Source: Pirellula staleyi DSM 6068
GTDB lineage: Bacteria; Planctomycetota; Planctomycetia; Pirellulales; Pirellulaceae
Direction: 5' to 3'
Assembly (NCBI RefSeq): GCF_000025185.1
Contig: NC_013720.1
Coordinates: 186,001 to 250,000 of the forward strand
DNA length: 64,000 nt
The notes beneath the pieces are model-generated. The model made no database searches. It was not told the DNA's origin and saw only the letters and a list, made by a program, of their open reading frames with translations. Shown piece by piece: positions 1 through 8,753 of the stretch (the stretch's first letter is position 1; each line of letters starts with the position of its first letter). A program made the position numbers and the translations under genes.

Positions 1-2338
1 CGATGTCACCTTGCCCGGTGTCGCGGCAGCCAAGAACGAGTTCGACGACAAGCTCGAGTTTGTCGCGCCGTTGCTCGATACCAATCTCGATCAAGCGCTC
101 GTCAAACTCAAAGAAGCAGTGACTCTCGCCCACAAGGTGAATGGCCTCATCGAACAAGCAGCCAAGCAAAAGAGTCGCAAACAAGAGCTCGACCAAACGA
201 TCGGTCTGGCAGGCAAAACGTACCTGCCACCCGGCTCTACCGACGAGCTCTCGAAGGGAACGGTCGCCGGGACCGATACGCTGTGGGATTTCTTCTTGAT
301 TGCGTCGAGCGTAGCGGAAACGACGCGCGATGCCGCCAGCTTCACGAACCTCGAGCTGGCTGCGAAGTCCTGGCTCGCCGACTTAAAGGCCCGCGATCCC
401 AACGACCCGCAAGATCCCCAAGTGGCCAAGCGCAAGCAGGCGTGCGAAACCGCTATCAAGCAAGCCAAGCACTTGAAACTCGCCGCCCGATTCAGCGAGC
501 TCGGAGATCTTCCGTGGGATGCCGCCACCGAAGACAAAGCGGCCGACCTGCAGATGCAAGCGTTGTTTGAAACAGGCGACCGTCCGATGGAGCAAGCGGG
601 CGATAGCGCGTTTGGTGCCAAGTGGATCGTGAGCCAGGACTTTGCCAATGGCGAAGGGAAACGCGAGTTCGTTTACAAAGCGGCCTTTGAAACCGATGCG
701 TCCGAGATTCAAGGCTTCCCACGAGGGAGCGAACCGGTGCGCGAAGTGCTCGGTGACGAGCTCGCCAAACAACTCAAGGCGATGACCGGCCTGGAAATGA
801 ACGTTCCCGAAACGCGTATCGTTTCAGTCGATAGCGAGAAACTCAATCCGGCCGATCCAGGGCGGAGTGTGATCGGCTCGGCGCAGGCAGCAGCGCCGAC
901 CATCGGCAGCGTGGTGAAGCTGAAGGATTCGAATCCCGAGGCGATGAAAAAAGTGACTCCCAAATCGGCGCAGAAAGCCGCGCTGTTCGATGCCCTCGCG
1001 CTGAACGTCGATCGTCACGGCAACAATTTCCTCGTCACCCCTCCGGGCGAGTCGGGGGAGAGCGAACTGGTGCCGATCGACAACGGACTCGCCTTCCCAT
1101 CGCGGGAAGGGATGGAAGCGCGGCGCGGCCGCAATGCCTCGATGAGTGCCTTTTCCGATATCCGTTCGGCCTACGAACCGTTCGATCCCGAGATCCTCGC
1201 CGGAATCGAGATGATCGACGAAACCACGCTGATCGCCGGGATGAAAGCCCGCACCAATACGCTGCAAGCCGAGCAGCCCGCACTGAATGTGAAGACGGTC
1301 ACTCCCGACGCGCAGATGGATCTCCTGGCGCGGAACATCAAGTTCCTCAAGAAAGCGGCTCCGCGCGTTTCTCCAGCGGTGATGATGGACCTGCTGATGG
1401 AAAACGCCGTGGCGATTTTCGATTCCCCCGACGCTGATTTCGAGACTGCCATCGAAGCGGTGATCCAAAAGGGAGAAACTCGCGACAAGCACCTCGCTCC
1501 GCTGCTCGACATGACCGACGAGGAAAAACTGACGCTCTACACCGATCTGTGGAAGCTCGGATGGTGCCACGGCTACGGCAACCCACGCAAGAATCCCGGT
1601 GGCGCGGCCGCCACGCTGCTCTTCAAAGTCTGGTGCCTTCGGAACCCGCGCGAAGCGCTCACCCTCACGCGGCGCAAGAAGCCCAATCCAGCGATCCTGG
1701 CCGAAACGGCCCGCTATGTCCAAGAGATCAAAAACGTCGATCCGGCGAGCGACATCGACGCCAAACTCGCTGGCCTCTCTCCTTCCGAAGCACGCGACAA
1801 AGCCCATCTGGTCCTTCGCGGCGACATGATGAAGAAGGGGGTAAAGGAAGTGAAGCAGATCCAAAAACTCGAAGCCGACTTCCTGGTCGAATTCCCCGGC
1901 GAACCGTGGGATCCGCGCGACAGCGACGCCTATCGCCTCTATCAGAAGTACAACGCCAAAAGCTTTGCCGAGGTGAATGGCCAAAAACTCGACAACCTGC
2001 CCTTTGCTGATCGCTGGAATTTGCTCGAAGAATACCTGAAAAATCTCGAGAAAGAAGCACTCAAGGGAGAACTTGATGTCATTCGCCAATCCCCTCCGTT
2101 CCTCGAAATGAACGCCGCGTTTGGCAAGTATGGAGAGCGGGTCACTATTCCGAGCTACTACAAAACGGAAGCAGCCCTCGGCATGCTCACCGCTTGGGAA
2201 GAGCTGAAAGCGCTCGGTGGTATCACCGCCTTCATCGATTGCGGCGGCGACTGCGAAGCGATTGGTGGTGGACCGGAGTACATGCTCGCCGTCGTCCGGG
2301 GCGCTCGATCGGCCCAAGGCATCGACGTCGATGCATAA
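1..2338 (+). CDS. PI4-kinase type II-like kinase-domain protein, 5' end outside window
   Basis: The frame is open to the left edge, so the true N-terminus is missing; 775 codons can be read from position 11, and residue numbers count from there. A helical N-terminal part (about 1-170) precedes a kinase-like core. K223 in VYKAAF is a candidate ATP-binding lysine. DRHGNN at 334-339 looks like the catalytic loop, and IDNGLAFP at 356-363 takes the place of the metal-binding DFG motif. The IDNGLAFP form resembles type II phosphatidylinositol 4-kinases and related bacterial PI3/PI4-kinase-fold proteins, which phosphorylate lipids or proteins. The substrate here is unknown. The last 400 residues are unrecognised. 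I see no membrane segment in the visible part. A terminator-like hairpin follows the stop. The family call is moderately secure and the function is open. Confidence 0.6.
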   Translation, partial: DVTLPGVAAAKNEFDDKLEFVAPLLDTNLDQALVKLKEAVTLAHKVNGLIEQAAKQKSRKQELDQTIGLAGKTYLPPGSTDELSKGTVAGTDTLWDFFLIASSVAETTRDAASFTNLELAAKSWLADLKARDPNDPQDPQVAKRKQACETAIKQAKHLKLAARFSELGDLPWDAATEDKAADLQMQALFETGDRPMEQAGDSAFGAKWIVSQDFANGEGKREFVYKAAFETDASEIQGFPRGSEPVREVLGDELAKQLKAMTGLEMNVPETRIVSVDSEKLNPADPGRSVIGSAQAAAPTIGSVVKLKDSNPEAMKKVTPKSAQKAALFDALALNVDRHGNNFLVTPPGESGESELVPIDNGLAFPSREGMEARRGRNASMSAFSDIRSAYEPFDPEILAGIEMIDETTLIAGMKARTNTLQAEQPALNVKTVTPDAQMDLLARNIKFLKKAAPRVSPAVMMDLLMENAVAIFDSPDADFETAIEAVIQKGETRDKHLAPLLDMTDEEKLTLYTDLWKLGWCHGYGNPRKNPGGAAATLLFKVWCLRNPREALTLTRRKKPNPAILAETARYVQEIKNVDPASDIDAKLAGLSPSEARDKAHLVLRGDMMKKGVKEVKQIQKLEADFLVEFPGEPWDPRDSDAYRLYQKYNAKSFAEVNGQKLDNLPFADRWNLLEEYLKNLEKEALKGELDVIRQSPPFLEMNAAFGKYGERVTIPSYYKTEAALGMLTAWEELKALGGITAFIDCGGDCEAIGGGPEYMLAVVRGARSAQGIDVDA

Positions 2339-2370
2339 CCCCCGTGCCCGTGACAAAAAATAACCTGCGT

Positions 2371-2391
2371 AGCAGCAGCCTGCTGCTTTTT
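2371..2391 (+). terminator. Rho-independent terminator candidate
   Basis: AGCAGCA (2371-2377) and TGCTGCT (2381-2387) form a 7-bp stem with a 3-nt loop, followed by a run of five T. It lies 33 bases after the stop of the kinase-like gene and would end its transcript. Confidence 0.6.
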
Positions 2392-2396
2392 AACTT

Positions 2397-2426
2397 GGAG
2401 GCCGCTGCTACAACGTAGCGGCCTCC
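2397..2426. repeat. 10-bp perfect inverted repeat
   Basis: GGAGGCCGCT (2397-2406) and AGCGGCCTCC (2417-2426) are exact reverse complements around a 10-nt loop. It sits between the terminator-like hairpin and the acetyltransferase start, so it may be a second termination hairpin or a short dispersed palindrome. No T-run follows. Confidence 0.5.
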
Positions 2427-2450
2427 ACAGCCACACTCCGCCACGCTTGT

Positions 2451-2918
2451 ATGGCCATCGCGATTGAACGACTCATCGAGCGTCCCGAGTGCCTTCCGCT
2501 CTTGGCCGACTGGCTGCTGGCCGAGTGGCCCGAGTCGGTCGGTCATGCGCGCTCCGAAGCGCTCATCAACATGGCGGGGCGCACCAACCTTCACCGCTTG
2601 CCCCTCGGGCTCGTGGCGTTCGACGATGGTTGGCCGGTCGGCATGGCGACCTTAGCCCTCGACCGAGCACCGCCGGAACTCGAGTTCAAAACGGCTTATC
2701 TCCCCTGCCTCACCACGCTGTATGTCGATCCACCGGCGCGCAGGCGCGGCATCGGCACGCTGCTGTGCGACGCCATCGCCGGCGAAGCAGCCCGACTCGG
2801 CCGGAGCGAAATTTTTCTCTACACCCTCGACGCCGCCGAGTTCTACCGCGCCCGAAACTGGCAGCAGCTGACCGATGCCACCCCCGTCTTCATGCGCCGC
2901 TCCCTTGCCACCTCGTAA
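2451..2918 (+). CDS. GNAT-family N-acetyltransferase
   Basis: A 155-residue protein with the GNAT fold signature. The beta4-alpha3 segment LTTLYVDPPARRRGIG (about residues 87-102) contains the R-x-x-G-x-G pyrophosphate loop that binds acetyl-CoA, and a later FYRARNW segment fits the typical Y-x-x-x-G/N-F/W region before the last strand. GNAT enzymes move an acetyl group from acetyl-CoA to an amine; the acceptor cannot be read from sequence. The length is typical for a single-domain member. It stands alone between two larger unusual proteins, with its own ATG and hairpins upstream, so it may or may not belong with them functionally. Confidence 0.85.
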   Translation: MAIAIERLIERPECLPLLADWLLAEWPESVGHARSEALINMAGRTNLHRLPLGLVAFDDGWPVGMATLALDRAPPELEFKTAYLPCLTTLYVDPPARRRGIGTLLCDAIAGEAARLGRSEIFLYTLDAAEFYRARNWQQLTDATPVFMRRSLATS

Positions 2919-3003
2919 TAGACATCGATCGAGTGGAACAACTGGCATTTGCGCGCCACCAACTGCAAGCAGCTTGATCCCCCACGAAATCGGTAAAAAA
3001 GCC

Positions 3004-3031
3004 TTGTGTCGCGGTCGCCGCCCCCTAGAAT
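3004..3031 (+). promoter_or_regulatory. Candidate sigma70-like promoter
   Basis: TTGTGT (3004-3009) and TAGAAT (3026-3031) are separated by 16 bases, upstream of the repeat/protease gene that starts at 3147. The same TAGAAT hexamer occurs ahead of mqnA and the DUF707-like gene. This is pattern matching only. Confidence 0.35.
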
Positions 3032-3146
3032 CCAGCGATGTTGGTTCGAGCAGCGCTGGAGCGCCGAGTTGAAGCTCCAGCGAAAAAAATCGAGCGCTAT
3101 GAATCCGCGATTCGTCTTCGTGCGTCAGCGTCAGGAACATGTCTCT

Positions 3147-5768
3147 ATGTCCAACGACCTTGCAAGCAACTCCAACGCCGAAGCCGAGGCCTGGGTCAAG
3201 GAGGTGCGTCGCATCCTGAAGCGGATGGCGCTGCGGCTCGCCACGGAGGCCTCGCTCGAAGAGGCCGACCGCGCTGATGAAGCGAATCTGGCCGAAGGGA
3301 TTCGGCAATCAGAAACGCTGAAACAAGAACAAGACCAAGTTCGGTTTGCGACGAACCAAATCGCCATCCAAGAGCTGACAGCGGTCGCCAGTTTGCTCAC
3401 CCCCGTCACCCCGAAGTTTGCGCAGCTGATCGAAACCTATAGCGCCGCGAAGCTCGTGTTCGATAGCGCCGCTGCTGAAGCGGAAGCCAATGAAACCTAC
3501 GAGCCATTTTTTTCCGACCAAATCGCGTTTCAGAAAGAGGTTGAGACCCTCGTCGGACTGCAGCCCGAGCACGATCAGCTTGTTGCTGCCAAAACGGAGA
3601 TCGAGCAGTGGCAAACGACCGAGTCGTCGAAGGTCGACGATGTGGTGAAGCTGACCTCGCTTCCTTCCCTGCTGCTTGCAGCGCAAAGCAAACTCGCCAC
3701 GCTCTACGACACGCTGAAGCTCCAAATCGAGCAGAGCGAGTATCTCACCGCGAAAGGTTTGCTGGCCGATGTCGACGCGCACCTCAGCTTGTACGGCGAT
3801 GCCCAAGTAGCGCATGCGCAGGCCAAGGAATCGTGCGATACCGCCTGGTATCAAAACGTGGAGACGATACTCCAGCAAGCGCGCCAGGTGCCCACCGCAA
3901 CCGGACTCGCCACTGAATTCAGCGAACTCGAGAAAGCAGCGCAGGCCAGCTACGACGAGTACAACAAGCAGGAATATGCCGAAGCTCAAAAATTGCAGCA
4001 GGCGATCATTGATAAAGCGCAGCTCCTGATCGAGAAGAACAAACTGAAGGTCGCTTGCGATTTCGCCTGGATTCAAAACGTTCAGCCGACCTTCTCGGAA
4101 GCGCAGCAAGTTCCCAATGTCCCCGGGTTGAACAAAGAGATTGGCGAGTTCAACAGCGCGTGCACGGAGAGCAACAACAAGTATTATGCGGGCGAGTATG
4201 TCGAAGCGCAAAAATTGCATCAGACGATCGTCGATAAAGCGCAGCTCCTGATCGAGAAGAACAAGCTGAAGATCGCCTGCGATAACGCCTGGAATCAAAA
4301 TGTCCAGGCAATTTACTCGGAAGCGCAGCAAGTCCCGAACGTCTCCGGGATGCAAAAGGAGGGTGGCGAGTTTGTAAACGCATTTACCGCAAGCAACAAC
4401 AAGTATTTTGCGGGCGACTATGCCGAAGCACAAAAGCTGCAGCAGGCGATCATCGATAAAGCACAGCTCCTGATCGAGAAGAACAAGCTGAAGATCGCCT
4501 GCGATAACGCCTGGAACCAGAACGTCAGCGCTTCCTACCTGCAAGCGCGAAAAGTGGGTGTCGTCCCTGAACTGAAGACTGCGATCGAAGCCCTCGACCT
4601 CGCCATGAAAGCGAGCAACGACGAGTACAACAAGGGAGCGTATGCCGAGGCGCAAAAGTTCCACCCGGCGATCGTCGAAAAAGCCAAAGAGCTCATTCAA
4701 GCTGGCGCAACCACGATGCTTGTGGCGCGTCCCGAAATTGGCTCGACCCAAGAGTTACTGGCAACTTCGAAGCTCAACTTGATGTCGACCGACGATCAAC
4801 AACTCGTCACCGAATTGATCGACAAAGCGCCGACCGAAAAGCATAAGCAGAACCTTCGCAAAGCGGTTGCGAGCGGCCACTCGGCGAAAGAAATCTCCGA
4901 TTTCGCCGCGAAAATTCGCTTCAAAGATGAAAAGTGGATTCAGGAAAACTTGCACGTCACCGTCACCAGTTCAGGGAAAGGCATTCAGCAGCAATTCAAA
5001 ATGTCGTGCCAGGCAACCATGGTGCAGGCGGTTCGTGCGGAGCTCGATCCGATCTATGCCCTGCAGTTGCACGAAGAAAATTTCGATATCACCCAAGTGG
5101 GCAAAAGCGAGCAGACCGAGCTTGCACGTGAGCAAAAGAAGATGCTCGAAACCGACTGGGCCGAACTCAACACCACCTACGAGAGTCAAGCCAAACAGCG
5201 GATGGACAACGAAGACCCGACAACGAAACTAGCGCTCGAGCAACTTTTGGCCACCGCTACGACGAACAACGAGAAGAATCAGCTGAACTACGAAATCGGT
5301 CGCGCCGAGAAATTTTCTCCCGATGTCCTCAAGGCGTGGTTCGATAAAGATGTCAAGGGAAAGCGTTCCTCGGCGGGTGTCGCCGTGCATATAGGGAACC
5401 CAAGCCCCGAACATGGTCGCGGCCGAACAGGAGTCGATCTCCTCAACAAGAACCAAGCCAGCACCGGGCTGAAGTACGAGCAAGTCCTGGTCAATGACAG
5501 CACGCGCGAAGCAGCAGTCAACGACATCACCGCCGAGCTCATGCTCGGACGTCCGGTCCCACTCACGGTCGGTAGCTTCGAAGGACAGACGGCCCACTAT
5601 GTCCTGGCCCTCGGCATTGTGCCGGGCAATCCCAAGTCGATCATCATTCACGATCCCGGTACTGGCACCACCGTGATGCGGACCGAAGATCAGCTGAAGA
5701 ACAATCAAATGGATCTCCCCTCGACCTGGGGCCGCCTCACCGACTACGTCAAACCGACGCCGATTTAA
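3147..5768 (+). CDS. Large coiled-coil repeat protein with C-terminal papain-like (C39/AvrRpt2-type) cysteine protease domain
   Basis: An 873-residue protein if started at the ATG at 3147, which has AGGA ten bases upstream; in-frame starts at 3099 and 3006 would add up to 47 residues. Residues about 25-225 are helical. About 227-525 hold four copies of a 74-residue unit (core YAEAQKLQQAIIDKAQLLIE); the middle copies are nearly identical in DNA. The last third looks like a papain-fold peptidase: C621 in MSCQATMVQ, preceded by glutamines that could form the oxyanion hole, H817 in AHYVLALG, and D836 in IHDPGTG. The C-to-H distance of about 196 residues is long, so the domain carries a helical insert. 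There is no signal peptide or membrane segment. In other bacteria, repeat proteins with such protease tails can be secreted effectors or toxins; that role is inferred here. Target unknown. Confidence 0.6.
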   Translation: MSNDLASNSNAEAEAWVKEVRRILKRMALRLATEASLEEADRADEANLAEGIRQSETLKQEQDQVRFATNQIAIQELTAVASLLTPVTPKFAQLIETYSAAKLVFDSAAAEAEANETYEPFFSDQIAFQKEVETLVGLQPEHDQLVAAKTEIEQWQTTESSKVDDVVKLTSLPSLLLAAQSKLATLYDTLKLQIEQSEYLTAKGLLADVDAHLSLYGDAQVAHAQAKESCDTAWYQNVETILQQARQVPTATGLATEFSELEKAAQASYDEYNKQEYAEAQKLQQAIIDKAQLLIEKNKLKVACDFAWIQNVQPTFSEAQQVPNVPGLNKEIGEFNSACTESNNKYYAGEYVEAQKLHQTIVDKAQLLIEKNKLKIACDNAWNQNVQAIYSEAQQVPNVSGMQKEGGEFVNAFTASNNKYFAGDYAEAQKLQQAIIDKAQLLIEKNKLKIACDNAWNQNVSASYLQARKVGVVPELKTAIEALDLAMKASNDEYNKGAYAEAQKFHPAIVEKAKELIQAGATTMLVARPEIGSTQELLATSKLNLMSTDDQQLVTELIDKAPTEKHKQNLRKAVASGHSAKEISDFAAKIRFKDEKWIQENLHVTVTSSGKGIQQQFKMSCQATMVQAVRAELDPIYALQLHEENFDITQVGKSEQTELAREQKKMLETDWAELNTTYESQAKQRMDNEDPTTKLALEQLLATATTNNEKNQLNYEIGRAEKFSPDVLKAWFDKDVKGKRSSAGVAVHIGNPSPEHGRGRTGVDLLNKNQASTGLKYEQVLVNDSTREAAVNDITAELMLGRPVPLTVGSFEGQTAHYVLALGIVPGNPKSIIIHDPGTGTTVMRTEDQLKNNQMDLPSTWGRLTDYVKPTPI
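3826..4712 (+). repeat. In-gene tandem repeat, 222-bp period
   Basis: The string AGCTCCTGATCGAGAAGAAC recurs at 4021, 4243 and 4465, exactly 222 bases apart, equal to 74 codons. The third and fourth units also share long identical stretches (for example AAGATCGCCTGCGATAACGC). The outer units are more diverged. This implies recent duplication within the repeat protein gene and makes copy-number change by slippage or recombination likely. Confidence 0.85.
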
Positions 5769-5867
5769 GTACTCTCTCGGATGCACCACGCGAGTGGCAG
5801 CACCACTCCTTGGCGCGACACGACATCACCACAGCCCATCAGGGCGAAAGCATAGTTGGGTAAACGC

Positions 5868-6362
5868 ATGGCGAACGATCTCAATCCCCATCAGCTCCTC
5901 GCGCGGCGACCGACGGAGTACCTCCGAGCAGGTTTCTTTGACCCGCCAGGAAGTCTGCGCGCGAGCTTGCTCGGGATCGATGCCTTTGCTGTCGCCACGC
6001 AGCTGATGCAGGGAGCCGCCTCGCCCGACGAAGTGACGATCACCTACGAGGCACTCCGCCAGCTGGTCGAGCAGCAGCCCGCCGGCGCAACTCCCCAGCG
6101 GCTCGGCGTTGCCCTCCCCGAAGCGCTGCAGCTGGTGCGGCGCATGCTCGGGATCGAGAACAACGATACCCTCGCCGCTTGGCTTTTCGATTGCCAGCCG
6201 TTTGTGCGAACCGACGACGATCTGCGCGCCTTTTTCGACCATTTTCAGGCTGTTTTACGGCAATACACGTCGCTCCTCGGCGTCAGCACTCCCCCCGCTG
6301 CTGACGCTGCTAACCCAAGCCCCGACGCACCAAGCCCCGACGCGCCGGGCGCCGAAGGCTAA
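5868..6362 (+). CDS. Hypothetical protein, 164 residues
   Basis: I do not recognise this protein. The ATG at 5868 is preferred over an in-frame TTG at 5856. It is mostly helical, without signal peptide or membrane segment, and ends in a Pro/Ala/Asp-rich tail (about 140-164) that repeats a PSPDAP-like unit. It starts 99 bases after the repeat/protease gene on the same strand and could be co-transcribed with it. A small soluble partner (chaperone, adaptor or immunity-like protein) for the large upstream protein is one possibility suggested only by position. Confidence 0.5.
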   Translation: MANDLNPHQLLARRPTEYLRAGFFDPPGSLRASLLGIDAFAVATQLMQGAASPDEVTITYEALRQLVEQQPAGATPQRLGVALPEALQLVRRMLGIENNDTLAAWLFDCQPFVRTDDDLRAFFDHFQAVLRQYTSLLGVSTPPAADAANPSPDAPSPDAPGAEG

Positions 6363-6529
6363 CAACCTCCCATCGCGCGCATGCTTCCCAGCTTCTCTTT
6401 ACGAGGCTGGCCCGTTTTGCTACCAGTCGCACCGGCGAGGTCCCGCTGCGCGCAAACACCGCGCGCTGCTGTCACTCGGTGCTCTGCGCGACGAACTGAG
6501 TTCAACGCTGAACATCAGTCAAATTTCAC

Positions 6530-6563
6530 CCCAGGTTGCTTGCAACCTGGGCCGCGAAGCGGC
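6530..6563. repeat. Two abutting perfect hairpins
   Basis: CCCAGGTTGC (6530-6539) pairs with GCAACCTGGG (6542-6551), and GCCGC (6551-6555) pairs with GCGGC (6559-6563). They lie in the 284-base gap before glf. No T-run follows, so they may be an attenuating structure or a dispersed palindrome rather than a terminator. Nothing else is visible in the gap. Confidence 0.5.
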
Positions 6564-6646
6564 AAGAGGGACTGTAGCGACTGACCGACCACGTTGGCTC
6601 CAGCACGAACTTACCACTGCATTTAGTTTCACCCTAGAAAAACGCC

Positions 6647-7792
6647 ATGAAGCCGTCACCGAAACAGCGACCCGACTACTTAGTCGTCGGCAGCGGCTTC
6701 TTCGGAGGAGTCTTCGCGCGCGTGATGGCCGAGCATGGTTTGCGCTCACTCGTAATCGATCGCCGCCCCCACTTGGCGGGCAATTGCTACACCCAATCGC
6801 AACATGGAATCGAGGTCCATCAGTACGGGCCTCACATTTTTCATACCAGCGACGAGCGCGTGTGGAAGTTCGTCAATCGCTTCGCCAAGTTTCATCACTA
6901 CATCCATCGCGTCGTCGCCCGCTATGGCGAAACGACCTATTCATTTCCCATCAACCTGAAAACACTCGAGCAGCTGTGGGGAGTCCGCACTCCTGAGGAA
7001 GCCGCCGCGCGACTCCAAGCCGAATGCATCCCTCACGCGCAGCCTCAGAACTGCGAAGAGTGGCTGCTGGCCAACGTCGGTCGGCAAATCTACGAGACCT
7101 TTTTCGAGGGCTATACCACCAAACAGTGGAACCGCTCTCCCGCCGAACTCCCCGCGTCGATTGTCCGCCGAATTCCGATCCGTCTGGCCGACAACGATCG
7201 CTATTTTGACGACCGCTTCGAAGGGATTCCGATTGGCGGCTACACGCGGCTGTTTGAAAACCTGCTCGATCACCCGCTGATCGAAATCGAGACCGGTGTC
7301 GATTATCTGGCGAGTCGCAAGGAGCTATCGAGCATTGCCCCGAGCCTGGTTTATAGCGGCGCGATCGATGAGTTTTTTGACTATCGCTTCGGAGCCCTCG
7401 ACTATCGTTCGCTCCGTTTTGTTTCGGAAGTTATTGACGGCGACTATCAAACGACGGCGATTGTGAACTACACCAGCGCCGCTGTCCCGTTCACACGAAT
7501 CACCGAGCATAAACACTTTGCCGGAACACAGTCGAGCAAGAGCGTCATCACGCGCGAATATCCCGACGACTATGCTCCTGGTAGGACCCCCTACTATCCG
7601 GTGCGCGATCCGCAGAATGTCGCGCGCTACGAGCAATATCGTCGGCTGTCGCTGCAGCTGCCGGTGATTTTTGGGGGGCGACTCGGGAGCTATCAGTATT
7701 TCGACATGCACCAGGTGATTGCCCAGGCGCTGAGCAAAGCGGAAGCGGAACTCGCGCTGCGCGGTCAGGTGCAACAGCGACGAGCCGCCTAA
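6647..7792 (+). CDS. glf: UDP-galactopyranose mutase
   Basis: This flavoenzyme interconverts UDP-galactopyranose and UDP-galactofuranose, the donor for galactofuranose in surface polysaccharides. The 381-residue length is typical. The N-terminal dinucleotide fold has VVGSGFFGG (13-21), followed by the family motifs RPHLAGNCY and QYGPHIFHTSDERVW, the latter containing the substrate-binding histidine region. The segment FFEGYTTKQWNRSP is also characteristic, as is the C-terminal LGSYQYFDMHQVI. The next gene is a DUF707-like protein, which fits a small sugar or surface-glycan context. The start is the ATG at 6647; no strong ribosome binding site is visible. Confidence 0.93.
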   Translation: MKPSPKQRPDYLVVGSGFFGGVFARVMAEHGLRSLVIDRRPHLAGNCYTQSQHGIEVHQYGPHIFHTSDERVWKFVNRFAKFHHYIHRVVARYGETTYSFPINLKTLEQLWGVRTPEEAAARLQAECIPHAQPQNCEEWLLANVGRQIYETFFEGYTTKQWNRSPAELPASIVRRIPIRLADNDRYFDDRFEGIPIGGYTRLFENLLDHPLIEIETGVDYLASRKELSSIAPSLVYSGAIDEFFDYRFGALDYRSLRFVSEVIDGDYQTTAIVNYTSAAVPFTRITEHKHFAGTQSSKSVITREYPDDYAPGRTPYYPVRDPQNVARYEQYRRLSLQLPVIFGGRLGSYQYFDMHQVIAQALSKAEAELALRGQVQQRRAA

Positions 7793-7839
7793 CCGTGCGC
7801 GCCTTCGGGGCAATAAACCAGCACCATCACCACGACGAT

Positions 7840-7845
7840 AGAATC
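7840..7845 (+). promoter_or_regulatory. Candidate -10 hexamer (TAGAAT)
   Basis: TAGAAT lies 11 bases before the ATG of the DUF707-like gene; no good -35 partner was found. It matches the hexamer ahead of mqnA and the repeat/protease gene. Weak evidence, and transcription from here would give a nearly leaderless message. Confidence 0.2.
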
Positions 7846-7856
7846 TCACCGACTCC

Positions 7857-8726
7857 ATGCCTCATCACTTGACAAACTCGAGCAGCGCGAGCCCCGCATC
7901 GACCGGTCGACGCTGGCTCGTGATTTCACCGGTCGGTGACCGCTCGTGTCACTCGAGCTGGATAACCGGTCGCCCCCAGCGGCAGTTCGACTTGATGCTG
8001 ATCTACTTTGGGGATCAGCCGCACTACGATTTTGGCGGGGCCGAACATCAGCTGCGGCGCAAGGGATTTAAATACCATTTGCTCGCCAGTGTGGTGGAAG
8101 AATATCGCGAACTTCTCGCGCAGTACGACACCATCTGGCTCCCCGACGACGACATCCGCACGACCCCGCGCGAGATCCACCAGCTCTTTGAAATCTTCGA
8201 GCGGCAGCTGCTGCTGGTGGCTCAGCCGGCAATTGCGTCGGGGGTGATTTCGTACCAAAGTTTGCGGCAACAGCGGCGCACGCTGCTGCGCTACTCGCCG
8301 CTGGTCGAAGTGATGTGCCCGATTTTTGCGCGCGACTATTTTTTGCAATCGAGCGCGCTCTTTCGCGAGAATCAATCGGCGTGGGGGATCGACTGGATCT
8401 GGTCGAATCGCTGTGCGGCCTCTCAGCGCGCGGTGATCGATGCGGTCGGCGTGCACCACACCGGTGTGCTGATGCAGGGAGACCTCTATCAAAAATTGAA
8501 AGCGCGAGGGATCAATCCGACCGAAGAGTTCCACGCTCTGGTCGAGCGCCATGGTGGCATCGACTGGTCGGTCCATCGTCAGCTGATCGAAGGGACCTTA
8601 CCGATGGAGCGCATCGCAGCGGCTGGTCCGCTACTTGCGCTCTGGCAGCGTCTGACGAATCAGCGCGTGACGAATCAGCGTCTCGCGCTGCCGCGCCCGC
8701 AAGCTACATCGCAAAGCGCAGCTTAA
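7857..8726 (+). CDS. DUF707-like (putative glycosyltransferase-fold) protein
   Basis: A 289-residue protein resembling the DUF707 family, proteins of GT-A-like fold often found in glycan loci. It opens with RRWLVISPVGD, then has FDLMLIYFGD and the acidic WLPDDDI motif (D97-D99), which suits a metal- and nucleotide-sugar-binding DxD-like site. GIDWIWSNR and VDAVGVHHTG-type segments follow, as in that family. It lies 64 bases after glf on the same strand, so it may act on the same polysaccharide. The activity of this family is not firmly established; the assignment rests on motif layout. The C-terminal 30 residues are low complexity. Confidence 0.7.
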   Translation: MPHHLTNSSSASPASTGRRWLVISPVGDRSCHSSWITGRPQRQFDLMLIYFGDQPHYDFGGAEHQLRRKGFKYHLLASVVEEYRELLAQYDTIWLPDDDIRTTPREIHQLFEIFERQLLLVAQPAIASGVISYQSLRQQRRTLLRYSPLVEVMCPIFARDYFLQSSALFRENQSAWGIDWIWSNRCAASQRAVIDAVGVHHTGVLMQGDLYQKLKARGINPTEEFHALVERHGGIDWSVHRQLIEGTLPMERIAAAGPLLALWQRLTNQRVTNQRLALPRPQATSQSAA

Positions 8727-8753
8727 ACACCCGCATCTCAGCTGCGGCCTGCC

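Noticed and set aside
824-2356. A 510-codon minus-strand frame opposite the kinase-like gene
   Set aside because: Shadow of the plus-strand gene; its protein shows no family motif, while the plus frame has DRHGNN and IDNGLAFP.
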